Of a stretch of 64,000 nt of DNA, positions 54,009-63,257 are shown in pieces (positions within the stretch are counted from its first letter, which is position 1; every line of letters starts with the position of its first letter). Under the pieces are notes generated by a model. It saw only the letters and a program-made list of their open reading frames with translations, did not search any database and was not told the origin of the DNA. Both the position numbers and the translations under genes were made by a program. This DNA is from Blattabacterium sp. (Cryptocercus kyebangensis) (GTDB taxonomy: Bacteria > Bacteroidota > Bacteroidia > Flavobacteriales > Blattabacteriaceae), in contig NZ_CP029820.1 in NCBI RefSeq assembly GCF_003226855.1, positions 359,501 to 423,500 on the forward strand. Direction: 5' to 3'.

Positions 54009-56234
54009 CTAAGATAGAAATCTTCGTGAAACCATCCAAGTAGATAATAGAGAAAAAATAATTACGGATAAAGAACTTAAAGGCATTAAAATAGCCGCGA
54101 TAAAAGGTTTTAAAAGACCGGTTATGGCAAATATGATTCCTATAAAATTGTAAAATAAACTAATCATAAAATTAACAATAACCAATTTTATAGATATTCT
54201 GGAGATTTTTAAAAATAAAAAGATTTTATTCAAATAATGAGATTGAATAAAAGCATCACAATTAGGAAAGAAACTACTTGGATTTTCTGATATAGAAACT
54301 CCTACTTCACTTTGATTTAATGCAGAAGAATCATTAATTCCATCTCCAATCATCATTACTTTTTCTCCATTTTTTTGTATTTTTCTTACATAGTCTAGTT
54401 TTTTTTCTGGACTTTGATTAAAAAGAATTTTACTATTTTTTGGTAAAATCGATTCTAAATATTTTTTTTCTAATTCATTATTATCACCAGAAAGAATAAT
54501 GATTTTGTATTTTTTTTTTAGATTTTGGAATATTTTTTCTATTCCTTTTCGGTAATAATTTCTAAATAAAAAATAACCTATAAATTTTTTATTTATAGAA
54601 ATAACCACCGAGGTCCCTTTACAATTATTTATTGTAACTCCTATATATTTGGAAGATCCAATTTTAACTGGAACCTTATTTATAAACCCTTCCATACCAT
54701 GACCTATTATTTCCCGAAAATTTTTTATAGGATAGAATTCCTTTATAGACAATTCTGAAAATATTCTTTTACTTAATGGATGAATTGAATTTCTTAATAA
54801 AGAGGAAATAATTTTTTTTTCTTTATATTTGAGATGGGGACCAACAAACGAAATTTTTTCTTTATTTTGATCTGTAATAGTTCCTGTCTTGTCAAAAATT
54901 AAAGTACTTATATTGGCAATTCTTTCCATAGTATAAATATCTTTTATATAAAATCCTTTTTTAGAAAAGATTCTTATGAAATTTCCAAGTATAAATGGAG
55001 TTGAAAGGACTATAGCACAAGGACAAGTAATAATTAATACGGAAAAAACAGTTTGAAAAACTTTCGATACATTAATAAAATACCAATATATTCCAGTTAT
55101 TATAGCAATGATTAAAACAATAGGAGTAAAGTATTGACTAAATTGATTCGTTATTGAATTTAAATGAAATAATTTTTTATTTTTACGGAATTTTTTATTA
55201 TTCCATAATAAACTTAGATAACTTTGATCTACATTTTTAATTACTTTTAAATAGATAGCTTCTCCCTTTTGTTTAGATCCAGCATAAATTCGTTCTCCTA
55301 TTTTTTTACTTATTAAATAAGATTCTCCTGTAAGAAAACTATTATCTAATAAAGCGGCTCCTCTTATTAATATAGAATCTACAGGAATAATTTCTTCATT
55401 TCTAATTATAATATGATCTCCTTTTTTTAAGTAAGAAAGTAAAATATTTTCTTCTTTATTATTTTTTTGAATTCTTGATATTGAAATAGGATAAAAGGAT
55501 TTATAACTTTTTTCAAAAGAAAATATTTTACTATGAGTATGAATTTGAAATATTTTGCTGATAAGTAAAAAAAAGGAAAATCCAGAGAGACTATCAAAAT
55601 ATCCAGATCCCAAATCAAAAAATACTTCATAACAGCTCCATGAAAAAAGAACTAATATACCAATAGAAATAGGAATATCCATATTAAGAATATGTTTTTT
55701 TAATCCTAAAATAGCATATTTTATATGATCTGTGAATGAAAATAAGACAACAGGTAAAGAAAGAATTAACATTAAATAACGGAAAAAATTACGATTTTCT
55801 AAAAACCATATATCTTCATGAGATCCTACATATTCTGGAATAGCTAATAGCATAATATTTCCAAAGCAAAAAAAAGAAATAGCTAATTTTCCTATCAATT
55901 TTCTATCAAATATTTTTTGATGATTTTTTTTTTCTATTAATTCAAAATTAATAGAAGGTTTATAACCTATTTTTTTAAGAATAATGGCTAAATGACTTAA
56001 TTTTAATACCGAATGATTGAATGTTATTCCAACTGTTTTATTGGAAAAATCAACAGTGGATTCAAGAATATTTTTATGAATATTAGATAAATTTTCCAAA
56101 ATCATGATACATGAACTGCAATGAATAGAAGGAATAAAAAAACGAACGAAAGTAATATCTTGATCTTTAAAATCAATTATTTTTTCTGCAATTTTTTCAT
56201 CATCCAAAAATTCAAAATTTTCATCTCGTTTCAT
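54009..56234 (-). CDS. ccoI: Copper-translocating P1B-type ATPase, CcoI-like
   Basis: Copper pump expected to supply the cbb3 oxidase. Seen in order: an N-terminal heavy-metal-binding domain with CSSC (Cys39, Cys42), paired N-terminal membrane segments, the actuator motif TGES, the transport-site CPCAIVLSTP, the phosphorylation site DKTGTIT, the SIHPLS nucleotide-domain HP, and the hinge GDGINDSSALNQ. All catalytic motifs are intact. 741 residues. Its place at the head of the cco genes supports the CcoI/FixI role over general copper detoxification. Confidence 0.93.
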   Translation of the reverse strand: MKRDENFEFLDDEKIAEKIIDFKDQDITFVRFFIPSIHCSSCIMILENLSNIHKNILESTVDFSNKTVGITFNHSVLKLSHLAIILKKIGYKPSINFELIEKKNHQKIFDRKLIGKLAISFFCFGNIMLLAIPEYVGSHEDIWFLENRNFFRYLMLILSLPVVLFSFTDHIKYAILGLKKHILNMDIPISIGILVLFSWSCYEVFFDLGSGYFDSLSGFSFFLLISKIFQIHTHSKIFSFEKSYKSFYPISISRIQKNNKEENILLSYLKKGDHIIIRNEEIIPVDSILIRGAALLDNSFLTGESYLISKKIGERIYAGSKQKGEAIYLKVIKNVDQSYLSLLWNNKKFRKNKKLFHLNSITNQFSQYFTPIVLIIAIITGIYWYFINVSKVFQTVFSVLIITCPCAIVLSTPFILGNFIRIFSKKGFYIKDIYTMERIANISTLIFDKTGTITDQNKEKISFVGPHLKYKEKKIISSLLRNSIHPLSKRIFSELSIKEFYPIKNFREIIGHGMEGFINKVPVKIGSSKYIGVTINNCKGTSVVISINKKFIGYFLFRNYYRKGIEKIFQNLKKKYKIIILSGDNNELEKKYLESILPKNSKILFNQSPEKKLDYVRKIQKNGEKVMMIGDGINDSSALNQSEVGVSISENPSSFFPNCDAFIQSHYLNKIFLFLKISRISIKLVIVNFMISLFYNFIGIIFAITGLLKPFIAAILMPLSSLSVIIFSLLSTWMVSRRFLS

Positions 56235-56280
56235 TTTTATGTATTATTTTCTATTTATTTTAGAAATAGACTTAACTTTT

Positions 56281-56685
56281 TTATTTTTCTCCTATATATT
56301 TTTTATATTCTTTAATTGACATCAGTTGATCGTATTCTTTCTTGTTCAATATTTTTATTTTAAGGATCCATCCTTCATTATAAGAATCTTTATTTATATA
56401 TTCTGGATTAGACAGTAAAATTTTATTGAATTCAAGTATCCTTCCTGAAACTGGCATAAATAAATCTGAAACAGTTTTAACCGCTTCTATTGTTCCAAAA
56501 ATATTTCCTTCTTTTATTTTTTTTCCTATAATAGTTTCCTCTATATCTAAATAGACAATATCTCCTAACTCCTTTTGAGCAAAATGAGTAATTCCTACAT
56601 AGGCTTTTTCATTATTATGATCATTAAAAACATCTAACCCTATCCATTCATGATTTTTGCTATATTTTAAATTATTGGGGTTCAT
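56281..56685 (-). CDS. gcvH: Glycine cleavage system H protein
   Basis: Lipoyl carrier that shuttles the aminomethyl group in glycine cleavage. The 134-residue product has HEWIGLD, GITHFAQKELGDIVYLDI, and the lipoylation site GTIEAVKTVSD (Lys70), followed by MPVSGRILEFN and NKDSYNEGWILKIKI. Full length for the family. The other gcv genes are elsewhere or absent; lipoyl relay to other complexes is a possible added role. Confidence 0.95.
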   Translation of the reverse strand: MNPNNLKYSKNHEWIGLDVFNDHNNEKAYVGITHFAQKELGDIVYLDIEETIIGKKIKEGNIFGTIEAVKTVSDLFMPVSGRILEFNKILLSNPEYINKDSYNEGWILKIKILNKKEYDQLMSIKEYKKYIGEK

Positions 56686-56699
56686 TTTATTAGATATTA

Positions 56700-57240
56700 A
56701 ATATTTTTTTCGTATAAAAATTTAATTTTTCCTTAAAAAAAATAAAAATTTTATCAAAAATATGAATATAAAAGAAAGAACCAAATATAGGATATTTTTG
56801 ATTTTTATTTTTTATTGCAATTAAATACTTATCCATTCTTTTTTCTATTCTTTTAGAAGTTTCTTTATCCCATTTCCATAAAAAATACTTTTCTATTTGA
56901 TAGATTAATCAATTTTCATAATTTAAGGACGTAGAATAACCAGATTTTTCAATACCTATAGCCCAATCTTTATAATTCTTTTTCAAGAATATTGAATGAT
57001 CATTAAAAAAAACTCGAACAGATTTTTTTTTCTAAAAAATTATTTTGAAAGATCCTCATCATGATAATAAATATATCCAATCCAATTTTTACTATCTATA
57101 TCTTATCCAAAAATGATTATTTATGGATGATTCTAAAATACCTTGTCCTAATTTAATATTAATTGCTATCCAAAAATTATCTATTTCTTTATTTTTATTT
57201 CGAAAATAAAAATAAAAAGATCATCAAAAAATGAAATAAA
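56700..57240 (-). pseudogene. Decayed glucosaminidase gene (FlgJ/GH73 type)
   Basis: This 614-base space has no intact gene, but the minus strand from about 57200 to 56870 still reads, across stops and frame changes, as the endo-beta-N-acetylglucosaminidase domain: IKLGQGILESS, NNHFWI, LDWIGYIYYHDEDLSK, VRVFFNDHSIFLKK, KDWAIGIEKSGYSTSLNYEN, then LIYQIEKYFL after a TGA stop. These match in order the family blocks LAQGILESS, NNHFGIK, YYHDD, FRVYxxxxxSxxDHSxFL, and YKxWAxGLKKAGYAT. At least three stops and two frameshifts are present. A further open stretch (RIEKRMDKYLIAIKNKNQK) runs to 56700. It would have cut peptidoglycan glycan chains. Confidence 0.8.
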
Positions 57241-57299
57241 AAATTATTTCATTTTTTTCTTAAAATTACGTCTTTTTTAAAAAAGATTAATTTATAGAA

Positions 57300-59192
57300 T
57301 TAAGTAAAAAGGTTCCACAATATACCTACTTTTAAAAAGTAATCTTTTTTTTTCTTTTTCTGGTTATTAATCTTTTTTTTATAAGAGAATCCTATATTTT
57401 GTATACTTCCATAAAAAATAGTTCTAAATATCTTAAAATTAAAAAAATAATCTACAAAAGGGGCCCCTCCTATTTGTGTAGGAATACATTCATTCTCTAA
57501 ATAAAAAGAAAATAAATCAAAAGGATATGAAAAATATTGATGAAAAAATTTATTAAAATAATGAATAGAAAATCCAGTATTCACTAATAATTCTTTATTA
57601 AAATAACTATCTTCGTAAGATATTGTACTTCTTGAAAGAAAGTTTGGAATGGAAAAATTTAATTGATTAGATTCTTGATTTTGACATAAAATAAGGTTAT
57701 TAAATTGAAATTTCCATATATCATGAATTGTTCTAATTTTTAAATTCCAGGAACGTATATACTTCCAATATAATAAATTTGGATTATCCTTTTGATAAGG
57801 ATGGTTTATATCATATATATTGAAAGAAATGTTCAACTTTTTATTTGATAAAAAAGAAAAATTAATTGATTTTGTATACGATATTTCGTTATTGTATTGT
57901 TGATTATTGTAACAATTTCCATTTTTTTGAAACATATAGAAATTGATAAAATCAGAAGAAATATTATTATTTATACTAAATTTGGTTAAGAACTGAAATT
58001 TTGACCATAAATTGGTATCCAATTGAGTAGATATTTGTAAATGATTTTTATATATCATCCATTTTGCGTAGGAATTAATTTTAAATATATTATTAATAAA
58101 ATAATTTATTCTTGTTTTTAAATATATTTTATTGAAATTCAAATTTTTCTTTTCATTTTCATAAACTGGATCAAAAAAATAATTTGGAAATGAAAATAAT
58201 TGATAATGTATTCGGTCATAAATAGCACCTATTTCTATATTTAATTTTTTTTTAATTTCAAAAATTAAAGAAGATTCATTTTTAAAATATGATAAATTGA
58301 TTGTATTGTTTTGAAATTCTTCTTTAGAAGAAAAAAAAGATTTAAAATATTTTGTATATTCCATATTCCCCTTTAAAAAAATAGATTTTTCTCCACTTTT
58401 TGATTTAATCCATGAAGGATTAATTTTTTGAAAAAAACTGATATACAATCTTTTATGAAAAAGATTTTTTGTATCAAAAAAAAAATTCGGATTATCCGTT
58501 GTGTTCCAAAAAGGAATTTTTATTTTTTTTTTATTATAGAAATTTTGATACAAAAAATGCCCCCATATTAATTTATCATGATAAGAATCAGAATCTTTAT
58601 AATTAAATGTACTTAAGAATAAACTATGATGTTTTTTTAGTTCTATATTTGATTCTTCTTCAAGAGAAATATTTCTATATTCTATAGAATAATTGATTTT
58701 TTTATTGGGGTTTTGACTAAATAGACCACCTAGTATTTTTTCTTGAAAAGAATCATTTACATAAAAAATTTCTGATATTGGAGTTTTTACGTCAAAATAT
58801 CGAATTTTATCACGAGAAAAAAAAATATCGTTTAAAAAATACATTTTAGGTATATGATTGTTATTAAGCCATATAGTATTACAATATGATGAAAAATTTT
58901 TTTCTGGATAAGAATTAGGAATGATTAAATCCTTTTCTTTAAGTTTAAAGAAACCAAAATTATCCTTTCTAAAAAAATTATGAGAATAATATTTTTCTAT
59001 AGAAAGAGAATTTGTATCTAAATTTATTTTTTTTTTGTTATCTTCTGTCCAATATTTATAATCTCTAGAAATAGGATGATAAATATCCAAATCCAAAATT
59101 TTTTTTTCCATTATACTTTCTTTTCCCATAGATTTAACAGAAAAAGGAATATAAAAAATAAAAAATAAAAAAGGAAAAATAAATATTTTCAT
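57300..59192 (-). CDS. Putative outer-membrane porin (PF14121-like)
   Basis: A 630-residue exported protein. I take the ATG at 59192, which starts a signal peptide (MKIFIFPFLFFIFYIPFSV); the open frame extends to 59234 but adds hydrophilic residues in front. The mature part is rich in aromatic residues, Asn, Ser and alternating hydrophobic strands, as in a beta-barrel. It shows the order seen in Bacteroidetes putative porins: YYSHNFFRKDNFGF, YFDVKTPISEIFYVN, and INYSIEYRNI. No TonB box or plug domain is visible. It may be a major route for solutes across the outer membrane. Identity rests on my recognition of the layout. Confidence 0.7.
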   Translation of the reverse strand: MKIFIFPFLFFIFYIPFSVKSMGKESIMEKKILDLDIYHPISRDYKYWTEDNKKKINLDTNSLSIEKYYSHNFFRKDNFGFFKLKEKDLIIPNSYPEKNFSSYCNTIWLNNNHIPKMYFLNDIFFSRDKIRYFDVKTPISEIFYVNDSFQEKILGGLFSQNPNKKINYSIEYRNISLEEESNIELKKHHSLFLSTFNYKDSDSYHDKLIWGHFLYQNFYNKKKIKIPFWNTTDNPNFFFDTKNLFHKRLYISFFQKINPSWIKSKSGEKSIFLKGNMEYTKYFKSFFSSKEEFQNNTINLSYFKNESSLIFEIKKKLNIEIGAIYDRIHYQLFSFPNYFFDPVYENEKKNLNFNKIYLKTRINYFINNIFKINSYAKWMIYKNHLQISTQLDTNLWSKFQFLTKFSINNNISSDFINFYMFQKNGNCYNNQQYNNEISYTKSINFSFLSNKKLNISFNIYDINHPYQKDNPNLLYWKYIRSWNLKIRTIHDIWKFQFNNLILCQNQESNQLNFSIPNFLSRSTISYEDSYFNKELLVNTGFSIHYFNKFFHQYFSYPFDLFSFYLENECIPTQIGGAPFVDYFFNFKIFRTIFYGSIQNIGFSYKKKINNQKKKKKDYFLKVGILWNLFT

Positions 59193-59263
59193 AATAATCA
59201 AATTGATTTTAATATCCATACATAAATGAAACATAACATAAACTTAAATATGAAAAATTTATT

Positions 59264-59271
59264 TATCTTTG
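59264..59271 (+). promoter_or_regulatory. Candidate -7 box for the trp operon
   Basis: TATCTTTG matches TAnnTTTG. Transcription from here would give a leader of about 180 bases before trpE. The -33 element is not clear. Confidence 0.4.
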
Positions 59272-59395
59272 TGAAATGTTATTAATGTAAAGTTTTACTT
59301 CCAAATTCAGACATTCCACAATATTTATTTTTATTAATTAGTGAGGGGGAATCTCCTATATACACCATACCTATTACAAAAGATTTATGAGGTTA

Positions 59396-59433
59396 TTCTT
59401 TTCTTTCTTTTTAAGAAAAGAAGGCCTTTTTTT
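59396..59433 (+). terminator. Hairpin plus T-run in the trp leader
   Basis: TTCTTTTC (59396-59403) is complementary to GAAAAGAA (59415-59422). An alternative inner stem, TTTCTT with AAGAAA (59404-59409 and 59413-59418), competes with it. GGCC and seven T follow (59423-59433). It could act as an intrinsic terminator or attenuator upstream of trpE, but the stem is mostly A-T. Confidence 0.35.
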
Positions 59434-59459
59434 ATCATGTAGTAAAAATACCATAAATC

Positions 59460-60884
59460 ATGTTCAAATTTAATTTTAGAACTATTCAGAAAAAAATTTT
59501 ATCTGATAGTACTACTCCAATAGAATTATATTTAAAATTAAGAGATTTTTTTCCAAAAATTTTATTATTAGAGAATTATAATAATAAGATTCAAAAAAAA
59601 TATTCTTCTATTCTTTGTATAAATCCCATTTCAGAACTTTTTTTAGATAAAAATGTAGTGCATATATTATATCCAAATTTTGTTCATAAACAGATTATTA
59701 TAAATGATAGATTGAATATTCCTGTTTTAATAGATGATTTTTTTAAAAAATTTAAAAGTGAAAATCATTCTATATATTATTCTGGTTTTTATGGATATAT
59801 ATCTTACGATAGTATTCAATATTTTGAAAATATTCAGTTTTATTCTCCTATTAAGGACTCATATAATTTACCAAAAATTAGATTTGGTTTTTATGGAAAT
59901 TTAATTGTATTTCATCCTTTTTGTAATGAAATTTATTTGATTGAACATCAATTTCCTAATGTAAAAAATATTTCTATAGATCAATTAATTGAATTAGTTA
60001 ATAAAAAAAAAAATTCATTTTTTCCTTTTAAATCTATAGGAAATTATTCGTCAAATATTACTGATAATGAATATAAAAAAATGGTATCTAAAGGGATAAA
60101 ATATTGTTTACGTGGAGATGTTTTCCAAATAGTTTTATCCCGTCAATTTCAACAAAAATTTAAAGGAGATGAATTTAATGTATATCGTTCTTTACGATTT
60201 ATTAATCCTTCTCCTTATTTATTTTATTTCGATTACGGAAATTATAAATTATTTGGTTCTTCTCCTGAATCACAATTAGTTGTTAATGATCAAATAGCCT
60301 ATATTAATCCAATAGCAGGAACGATACGAAAATCCGAAAATGAAAATGAAAATAAAAAATTATATGAATATCTAATTAATAATCCAAAAGAAAATGCAGA
60401 ACACATAATGTTAGTTGATTTAGCAAGAAATGATTTAAGTAAAAATTCATTCGATGTAAAAGTAGAATATTTAAAAAAAATACAAGAATTTTCACATGTA
60501 TTACACATGGTATCTAAAGTATCTGGAAAAATAAAAAACAATATTTCAATCATAAAAGTATTTGTAGATTCTTTTCCAGCAGGAACTCTTTCCGGTGCTC
60601 CAAAATATAAAGCAATGGAATTAATAGATAAAATTGAAAATCAACATAGAGGGGTATATGGAGGGGCTATTGGTTTTTTTGGATTAGATAATTTATCTAT
60701 TAATACAGCTATTATTATTCGTTCTTTTATTAGTAAAAACAATACTCTTTTTTTTCAGGCTGGGGCAGGAGTTGTATCGTATTCTAAAGAAAAAAAAGAG
60801 TTAGAGGAAGTAAATAATAAACTTATGGCCTTATTTAAATCTATAAGATTAGCTGAAAATATTATTCTTAATAAAGGATTATGA
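59460..60884 (+). CDS. trpE: Anthranilate synthase component I
   Basis: Forms anthranilate from chorismate, using ammonia supplied by TrpG; first step of tryptophan synthesis. The 474-residue product has chorismate-binding motifs YKLFGSSPESQLVV, INPIAGTIRKS, AEHIMLVDLARNDLSK, FSHVLHMVSKVSGK, GTLSGAPKYKAMELI and GGAIGFFG, with a catalytic region fully intact. In the N-terminal regulatory domain the conserved LLES motif, which helps bind feedback-inhibiting tryptophan, reads LLEN (Asn39). It overlaps trpG by 4 bases (ATGA). Confidence 0.95.
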   Translation: MFKFNFRTIQKKILSDSTTPIELYLKLRDFFPKILLLENYNNKIQKKYSSILCINPISELFLDKNVVHILYPNFVHKQIIINDRLNIPVLIDDFFKKFKSENHSIYYSGFYGYISYDSIQYFENIQFYSPIKDSYNLPKIRFGFYGNLIVFHPFCNEIYLIEHQFPNVKNISIDQLIELVNKKKNSFFPFKSIGNYSSNITDNEYKKMVSKGIKYCLRGDVFQIVLSRQFQQKFKGDEFNVYRSLRFINPSPYLFYFDYGNYKLFGSSPESQLVVNDQIAYINPIAGTIRKSENENENKKLYEYLINNPKENAEHIMLVDLARNDLSKNSFDVKVEYLKKIQEFSHVLHMVSKVSGKIKNNISIIKVFVDSFPAGTLSGAPKYKAMELIDKIENQHRGVYGGAIGFFGLDNLSINTAIIIRSFISKNNTLFFQAGAGVVSYSKEKKELEEVNNKLMALFKSIRLAENIILNKGL

Positions 60885-61459
60885 ATAAAATACTAATATT
60901 GGATAATTATGATTCTTTTACATATAATCTTGTTCACGTAGTGAAAAAAATAACAAAAAATCCTGTAAAAGTTTATAGAAATAATGAAATTTTACTTTCT
61001 GACATAGATCAATATAACAAAATACTCCTTTCTCCAGGACCTGGAATACCTGATGAAGCTCATATTTTAAAACCTTTAGTAAAAAAATATGCTTCCACAA
61101 AAAGTATTTTTGGAGTTTGTCTTGGGCAACAAGCTATAGGAGAGGTTTTTGGGGCAACTATTCTTAATACCAAAGAAGTTAATCATGGTATAGCCAGTTT
61201 AATCAAAATTGTAGATTCAAAAGAAATAATTTTTAAAAAAATTCCTAAAAAAATACAGGGAGGACGTTATCATTCTTGGATTATATCTTCCAAAAATTTT
61301 CCTTTTGATGAACTTAAAATTACGGCTGTTGGAGACAAAGGAGAAATAATGGCTTTACGTCATAAAACCTATGACGTATGTGGAGTTCAATTTCATCCAG
61401 AATCTATTTTAACCCCATATGGAGAAAAAATTATAGAAAATTGGATAAATAAAAGATGA
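60881..61459 (+). CDS. trpG: Anthranilate synthase component II (glutamine amidotransferase)
   Basis: Class I glutaminase that feeds ammonia to TrpE. The 192-residue product has ILDNYDSFTYNLVH, SPGPGIPDEA, the nucleophile in FGVCLGQQAIGE (Cys80), and the His/Glu dyad in VCGVQFHPESILTPYG. Full length and not fused to trpE or trpD. Overlaps of 4 bases on both sides imply coupled translation. It might also serve PabB, but the operon points to tryptophan. Confidence 0.96.
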   Translation: MNKILILDNYDSFTYNLVHVVKKITKNPVKVYRNNEILLSDIDQYNKILLSPGPGIPDEAHILKPLVKKYASTKSIFGVCLGQQAIGEVFGATILNTKEVNHGIASLIKIVDSKEIIFKKIPKKIQGGRYHSWIISSKNFPFDELKITAVGDKGEIMALRHKTYDVCGVQFHPESILTPYGEKIIENWINKR

Positions 61460-62445
61460 TTAAAAATACACTAAATAACCTATTCTTGGATAAATATCTT
61501 ACCAAGAAAGAAGCGAAAAATCTTTTTAGAAAGCTATTAAAAAGAGAAATAAATAAAAGTCAAATAATATCTATTCTCACGGTTTATAACATGAGGAGCC
61601 CCACTTTAGAGGAAATGATAGGATTTAGACAAGCTTTAATGGAATCATGTATACAAGTAAATTTAACGGAGTTTAATGCTATTGACATTGTAGGAACAGG
61701 TGGAGATGGAAAAAATACTTTCAATATATCTACTGTAGCATGTTTTATAGTAGCGGGAACAGGAGAAAAAGTGATAAAACATGGAAATTTCGGTTTTTCT
61801 TCTAGAACTGGTTCTTCCAATATTTTGAAAAAATTGGGATACGATTTTACTAATAAAGAAGAAAAATTAAGAAATCAATTAGATAAAGTAGGATTTTGTT
61901 ATTTACATTCTCCGATTTTTCATCCTTCTTTAGATATATTATCTACTACTAGAAAAGAATTAGGAATAAAAACTGTTTTCAATACACTTGGACCATTGAT
62001 CAATCCAAGTAATCCAAAAAATCAATTATTAGGAGTAAATAATTTAGAATCAGCAAGAATATATTATTATATGTATCAAAAAACAAAAAATAACTATGCA
62101 ATTATTCATAGTTTAGATGGTTATGATGAAATTTCACTTACTACTGATATAAAATGTTATACTCCAAAAGGAGAGACTTTCTATTCTATAGAAGATTTTG
62201 GAAGGAATAAAGTAATTCCTGAAGAATTAAAAGGAGGAAAAAATACAGAAGAAAACACACGTATATTTATGAATATTTTATCTGGAGAGGGAACTTTAGC
62301 TCAAAATGAAGTAGTGTTGATAAATGCAACATTTGCATTAAGTATCTTAAACAAAGACAGTATTAAGAATAATTACGAAAAAGCGAAACATTCTCTAAAA
62401 AGTGGAATGGCTAAAAAGATTCTTAAAAAATTATTAAGTTTATGA
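61456..62445 (+). CDS. trpD: Anthranilate phosphoribosyltransferase
   Basis: Joins anthranilate to phosphoribosyl pyrophosphate. The 329-residue product has DIVGTGGDGKNTFNISTVA (PRPP-binding glycine loop), KHGNFGFSSRTGSSNILKKL, and LGPLINPSNPKNQLLGV. Phosphoribosyltransferase family 3 architecture with an N-terminal helical domain. It overlaps trpG and trpC by 4 bases each. Confidence 0.95.
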   Translation: MIKNTLNNLFLDKYLTKKEAKNLFRKLLKREINKSQIISILTVYNMRSPTLEEMIGFRQALMESCIQVNLTEFNAIDIVGTGGDGKNTFNISTVACFIVAGTGEKVIKHGNFGFSSRTGSSNILKKLGYDFTNKEEKLRNQLDKVGFCYLHSPIFHPSLDILSTTRKELGIKTVFNTLGPLINPSNPKNQLLGVNNLESARIYYYMYQKTKNNYAIIHSLDGYDEISLTTDIKCYTPKGETFYSIEDFGRNKVIPEELKGGKNTEENTRIFMNILSGEGTLAQNEVVLINATFALSILNKDSIKNNYEKAKHSLKSGMAKKILKKLLSL

Positions 62446-63233
62446 AAATTCTTGATAAAATAATCTCCATAAAACAAAAAGAAGTATACAGAAATAAGAT
62501 TTTTAATCCAATAAAAAAACTAGAAAAAAGCATTTTTTTTAATCGTAAGGGGATTTCTTTAGCTAAGAATATTTCAAAAAAAAATACTTTTGGAATTATT
62601 TCAGAATTTAAACGTAAATCTCCTTCTATTGGAAGAATTAATAATTCTTTATCAGTAGAAAAAATAGTAAAAGATTATGAAGAGGCAGGTGTTAGTGGAA
62701 TATCTATTCTTACAGATTCTTATTTCTTCTCTGGTAAACCAAAAGATTTAACAAAAACACGTTCAATTGTTACGAGTCCTTTATTGAGAAAAGATTTTAT
62801 TATTGACGAATATCAAATCATAGAATCTAAATCCATGGGAGCGGATGTTATTTTGTTGATTGCAGGAATACTTTCTAAAAAAGAAATTAATAATTTTTCC
62901 ATTTTATCTAAAAAAATTGGTTTAGAAGTTATTGTGGAGATCCATAATGAAAATGAAATGGATAAATTAACCGATAATCTAGATATTATAGGAATAAATA
63001 ATAGAAATTTAAGATCTTTTGTGGTAGATACCAATAACTGTTTAAAATTAGTTTCAAAAATTCCTAATAATTATCTAAAAATAGCAGAAAGCGGAATTAA
63101 ACATGTAAAAGATATTTTGTATTTACGAAAAAAAGGATTTTCAGGATTTTTAATTGGAGAAAATTTCATGAATACAAAAGATCCTGGAAATACTTGTAAA
63201 AATATGATAAATGAATTAAAAATTTATGAATAG
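62442..63233 (+). CDS. trpC: Indole-3-glycerol phosphate synthase
   Basis: TIM-barrel enzyme that closes the indole ring. The 263-residue product has the signature IISEFKRKSPSIGRI, then SGISILTDSYFFSGK, LLRKDFIIDEYQI, GADVILLIAGIL, EVIVEIHNENEM, IGINNRNLRSF, and ESGIKHVKDI. All catalytic Lys and Glu positions of the family appear present. It is separate from trpF, unlike the E. coli fusion. Confidence 0.96.
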   Translation: MKILDKIISIKQKEVYRNKIFNPIKKLEKSIFFNRKGISLAKNISKKNTFGIISEFKRKSPSIGRINNSLSVEKIVKDYEEAGVSGISILTDSYFFSGKPKDLTKTRSIVTSPLLRKDFIIDEYQIIESKSMGADVILLIAGILSKKEINNFSILSKKIGLEVIVEIHNENEMDKLTDNLDIIGINNRNLRSFVVDTNNCLKLVSKIPNNYLKIAESGIKHVKDILYLRKKGFSGFLIGENFMNTKDPGNTCKNMINELKIYE

Positions 63234-63257
63234 TAAAATTTTATATTCCATATAATT

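Noticed and set aside
59387-59472. 28-codon frame in the trp leader as an attenuation leader peptide
   Set aside because: It contains no Trp codon and overlaps the trpE start, so it does not fit ribosome-mediated attenuation.
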